64,000 nucleotides of DNA from JAWPMT01 sp965215825 (lineage in GTDB: Bacteria > Bacteroidota > Bacteroidia > Cytophagales > Cyclobacteriaceae). The DNA lies in assembly GCA_965215825.1 (NCBI GenBank), contig CBDCEM010000002.1, positions 434,001 to 498,000 on the forward strand, read 5' to 3'. The notes below the pieces were generated by a model, which saw only the letters and a list, made by a program, of their open reading frames with translations, did no database searches and was not told where the DNA came from. Positions 61,305 to 64,000 of this stretch are shown piece by piece. Within the stretch, counting starts at the first letter, position 1. Each line of letters starts with the position of its first letter. The position numbers and the translations under genes were made by a program.

Positions 61305-62852
61305 ATGGCAAATACAGACGATGCTGCAACTCTTAAAAACATTGCAGCGCATTGTAAAGAATATGGCTTCATTTTTCCATCAAGTGACATCTATGATGGT
61401 CTTAGCGCCACCTACGATTATGGCCCTTATGGAGCAGAATTAAAAAACAACATCAAGAATTACTGGTGGCAGGCAATGACTCGCCTCAACCCCAATATCG
61501 TGGGGATCGACGCGGCAATCTTCATGCATCCCACCACCTGGAAAGCTTCCGGTCACGTCGATGCTTTTAACGATCCTTTGATCGATAACAAGGATTCAAA
61601 GAAAAGATACCGCGCAGACCAATTGCTGGAAGGTCACATTGCCAAGATTGAAGGTAAGATCAAAAAAGAGGTCACAAAGGCAGCCAAGCGATTTGGTGAG
61701 GCATTCGACGAAGGTCAATTTGTGACTACCAATCCGCGTGTCGCGGGATATAAGGAGCAAATTGCTTCGATTGAATCGCGAATGAAAGCAGCATTGGAAG
61801 GAGATAATCTTGCTGATCTCAAAGCACTCATAGAAGAATTAGAAATTGCTGACCCGGTATCCGGTTCTCGGAACTGGACGGACGTTCGACAATTCAATCT
61901 GATGTTTTCCACAGAAATGGGATCAGTATCGGGAGAATCTGGTAAGATTTACCTCCGGCCAGAAACTGCACAAGGCATCTTCGTAAACTTCTCCAATGTA
62001 CAGAAGACCGCTCGAATGAAACCCCCATTTGGCATTGCTCAGATTGGAAAAGCCTTCCGAAATGAAATCATTGCCCGACAATTCATTTTCAGAATGCGCG
62101 AATTTGAGCAAATGGAAATGCAATTCTTTGTGAAGCCTGGTGAAGAGATGAAATGGTATGAGCACTGGAAAGAAAAACGCATCAACTGGCACAAAGCATT
62201 AGGTCTGGGTGAAGACAGGTATAGATTTCACGATCATATTCAATTAGCACACTATGCGAATGCTGCTTGTGATATTGAGTACGACTTTCCCATGGGTTTT
62301 AAGGAGCTTGAAGGTGTTCACTCTCGCACCGACTTTGACTTAAAAGCGCATGAAGAGCACTCCGGTAAGAAATTGCAGTTTTTTGATACTGAAGCCAATC
62401 AAAGCTACGTACCCTTCGTGGTAGAGACTTCTATTGGTCTGGATCGTATGTTCCTGGCAGTATTGTCTGCTTCTTATAAAGAAGAAAAGCTGGAAGATGG
62501 CAGCATGAGAACGGTTTTAGCCATACCACCTGCTTTGGCACCCAACAAACTGGCCGTGCTTCCTCTGGTGAATAAGGACGGCCTGCCGGAAGTCGCCAAT
62601 AAAATTGTCGATGATTTGAAATTGGATTTCACTTTACAATACGATGCCAAAGATGCCATTGGTAAGCGTTATAGGCGACAAGATGCTATTGGTACACCTT
62701 ATTGCATCACCGTAGATCATCAAACGTTAGAAGATCAAACAGTTACTTTAAGAGAAAGAGATAGCATGGCCCAAGAACGGGTTCCTATCAGTTCTCTAAG
62801 TACCACAGTAAGTGAAAAGGTGAATCTGAAGGAATTACTTAAGCAGATATAA
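61305..62852 (+). CDS. glyS: Glycyl-tRNA synthetase (homodimeric, alpha2 type)
   Basis: A 515-residue class II synthetase charging tRNA-Gly. N-terminal catalytic features: FIFPSSDIYDGLSATYDYGP and the GlyRS insertion; motif 2 IGKAFRNEIIARQFIFRMREFEQMEMQFF; motif 3 SIGLDRMFLAVL; then the anticodon-binding domain (LAPNKLAVLPLVNK). This is the single-chain form, not the alpha2beta2 GlyQ/GlyS type. The MtfA-like gene begins 4 bp after its stop. Confidence 0.96.
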   Translation: MANTDDAATLKNIAAHCKEYGFIFPSSDIYDGLSATYDYGPYGAELKNNIKNYWWQAMTRLNPNIVGIDAAIFMHPTTWKASGHVDAFNDPLIDNKDSKKRYRADQLLEGHIAKIEGKIKKEVTKAAKRFGEAFDEGQFVTTNPRVAGYKEQIASIESRMKAALEGDNLADLKALIEELEIADPVSGSRNWTDVRQFNLMFSTEMGSVSGESGKIYLRPETAQGIFVNFSNVQKTARMKPPFGIAQIGKAFRNEIIARQFIFRMREFEQMEMQFFVKPGEEMKWYEHWKEKRINWHKALGLGEDRYRFHDHIQLAHYANAACDIEYDFPMGFKELEGVHSRTDFDLKAHEEHSGKKLQFFDTEANQSYVPFVVETSIGLDRMFLAVLSASYKEEKLEDGSMRTVLAIPPALAPNKLAVLPLVNKDGLPEVANKIVDDLKLDFTLQYDAKDAIGKRYRRQDAIGTPYCITVDHQTLEDQTVTLRERDSMAQERVPISSLSTTVSEKVNLKELLKQI

Positions 62853-62856
62853 ACAG

Positions 62857-63642
62857 ATGGGCACCTATACCTTTTTCGGGGCGTTGGTGCTCATTTTTAT
62901 AATCGCTTCTAAACGCTATTATCTGGGTGTTTCCATTCCTGGAATTGTGCTGCCCATTTCTCCGCAACAACGAGAGATCCTGAAGCAGCATTTTGATTTC
63001 TATGTGAAACTTCCACCGGAATCGAAACGTACTTTTGAAAAGCGTCTTTCAACGTTTCTGGTCTCCAAAACTTTTGTTCCACGGGACCTGGATCGCGTCA
63101 CGGAAGAAATGCGCGTGTTGATATCTGCGACAGCTATTCAACTGGCTTTTGGCCTTCCCTGGATCAACTTTAAACACTTCAAGTATATCATAATTTATCC
63201 AGAAGCTTTCTTCAGTACAGCTGGTCAGAATTACCACCACGGTGAAGTAAATCCGAAGCAAAAAGCTATAGTTCTTTCCTGGCGCAATTTTGTTTCCGGG
63301 CTAATTGTGAAAGACGGGAGGAACCTGGGCTTGCATGAAATGGCACATGCATTGAGATTAGAAAACGTGGTTAGAAATGGTGAGTCTCGTTTCCTTGATA
63401 AAATGACACTTGTTGCCTGGGAAAAACTGGCTGAAAAAGAAATCAAGCGCATCCGAAATGATGAGAAGAGTTTTTTCCGGGACTATGCTGCCACTAATCA
63501 CGAGGAATTTTTTGCAGTAGCCGTTGAGAATTTTTTTGAACGACCCGCGGCATTTAAAGTTTATGACCAACCTATGTACGATGTGTTACGCACCCTTTTA
63601 AACCAGGACCCAATGGTTCTGGACCGGGCGAAGTTCAACTAG
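62857..63642 (+). CDS. MtfA-like zinc-dependent peptidase (M90)
   Basis: A 261-residue protein with one N-terminal membrane helix and an M90/MtfA domain. The zinc motif is LHEMAHAL (HExxH, about residue 160) and a further Glu lies in NHEEFFAVAVENFFE. MtfA in E. coli is a cytosolic peptidase that binds the regulator Mlc; a role here is not established. Four bp separate it from glyS, so they are likely co-transcribed. Confidence 0.88.
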   Translation: MGTYTFFGALVLIFIIASKRYYLGVSIPGIVLPISPQQREILKQHFDFYVKLPPESKRTFEKRLSTFLVSKTFVPRDLDRVTEEMRVLISATAIQLAFGLPWINFKHFKYIIIYPEAFFSTAGQNYHHGEVNPKQKAIVLSWRNFVSGLIVKDGRNLGLHEMAHALRLENVVRNGESRFLDKMTLVAWEKLAEKEIKRIRNDEKSFFRDYAATNHEEFFAVAVENFFERPAAFKVYDQPMYDVLRTLLNQDPMVLDRAKFN

Positions 63643-63707
63643 TTCCTATTTTTATATACTACTTTTCATAGAACAAGTAGATTTGAAGAGAATGAAAATA
63701 ATAGATC

Positions 63708-64000
63708 ATGCATAAGTTAAAGGAGGCCTGGATAGAGGCATTCACTTTTATCAGAACTCCCCATGAGCCTTCTCTTGCAGAGATTGAGGAATCAGGCATT
63801 ACTCGAAGGTTTAGCCGACTCTTTCAAATTCTATTGTTGGACCTGATTTGCATGCTGCCACTTATGGGTGTACTTGGTCTGATCGAACATTTCGGCATAC
63901 TAAACCTCGATGATCATGCCCTGAAAGAAATGCTCGAACAATTCGACATCTGGTGGATTGTGGTGTTTGTTGTTCTTGTCGGACCTATTGCAGAAGAATT
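63708..64000 (+). CDS. CPBP-family intramembrane protease, N-terminal part
   Basis: The first 97 residues are present (MHKLKEAWIEAFTFI...); the gene runs off the window. Two hydrophobic segments are visible, and the last codons, VLVGPIAEE, form the start of the CPBP catalytic EExxxR motif. CPBP proteases are related to Rce1 and to bacteriocin-immunity proteins; substrate unknown. Confidence 0.75.
   Translation, partial: MHKLKEAWIEAFTFIRTPHEPSLAEIEESGITRRFSRLFQILLLDLICMLPLMGVLGLIEHFGILNLDDHALKEMLEQFDIWWIVVFVVLVGPIAEE

Noticed and set aside
1..64000. tRNA, rRNA, CRISPR arrays, insertion sequences, prophage genes and riboswitches
   Set aside because: Read through for TPsiC-like loops, regular direct repeats, transposase or phage motifs in intergenic DNA; none was found. 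A tRNAscan, minCED and Rfam run would be decisive.

Overview
The window reads as a piece of a free-living, probably marine, member of the Bacteroidota, most likely of the order Cytophagales. The signs are: FtsX-type permeases of the Bacteroidota kind (one with a PadR partner and an N-terminal prefix), a T9SS C-terminal sorting domain, FecR/TonB/DUF4249/ECF-sigma gene sets, LytS/LytTR pairs, a LruC-domain lipoprotein, an arsenosugar gene set, and promoters of the Bacteroidota form (TTTG, about 19 bp, TAnnTTTG) in place of the usual -35/-10. No tRNA, rRNA, CRISPR array, insertion sequence or prophage was seen; the region is chromosomal, densely packed and mostly housekeeping, with short accessory stretches.

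Layout. 1-6900: end of an esterase, an AHSA1-like protein, a Maf-misnamed lipoprotein, a Nudix hydrolase, an FtsX-type permease, a MATE exporter and a secreted unknown. 6892-13324: adenine deaminase, LruC lipoprotein and a multidomain secreted GH5 glycosidase. 13430-18212: rpsU-xerC-hpf and a large multicopper oxidase lipoprotein. 18454-24866: cysS, then the rimP-nusA-infB operon with a strong promoter and a terminator-like leader hairpin. 25038-28118: map, a SPOR-like coiled-coil protein, fumC. 28227-30476: a compact locus holding a LuxR-type response regulator, a 53-residue Cys/Lys-rich protein, an overlapping 125-residue unknown and a ferritin, tied together by four copies of a PerR/Fur-like palindrome. 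30609-42119: pheA, PadR plus prefix permease, a DUF2807 lipoprotein, an ABC ATPase with a permease-M1 peptidase fusion, and a divergent LytS/LytTR pair. 42220-46174: zinc metalloprotease and aminotransferase. 46277-51274: FecR, TonB receptor, DUF4249 lipoprotein and ECF sigma, in which both the receptor and the lipoprotein are broken. 51291-54246: sensor kinase and ethanolamine-type permease. 54392-59182: arsenosugar genes arsM, arsS, peroxidase-like and glycosyltransferase, then a carboxymuconolactone decarboxylase-like protein and an AraC regulator. 59235-64000: small membrane protein, prfC, glyS, MtfA-like peptidase and the start of a CPBP protease.

The best candidate for an undescribed system is the 28227-30476 iron/peroxide locus: shared operators sit on the predicted transcription starts of three units, one unit overlaps a micro-protein with a longer unknown protein that lacks an ATG, and a 31-codon ORF is stop-start coupled to ferritin. 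Second in interest are the doubly mutated TonB/DUF4249 operon, a perfect 18-bp stem between convergent genes at 54321-54367, and a PadR promoter whose two core elements lie inside a repeated palindrome. All assignments come from reading motifs by eye; no database search was run.
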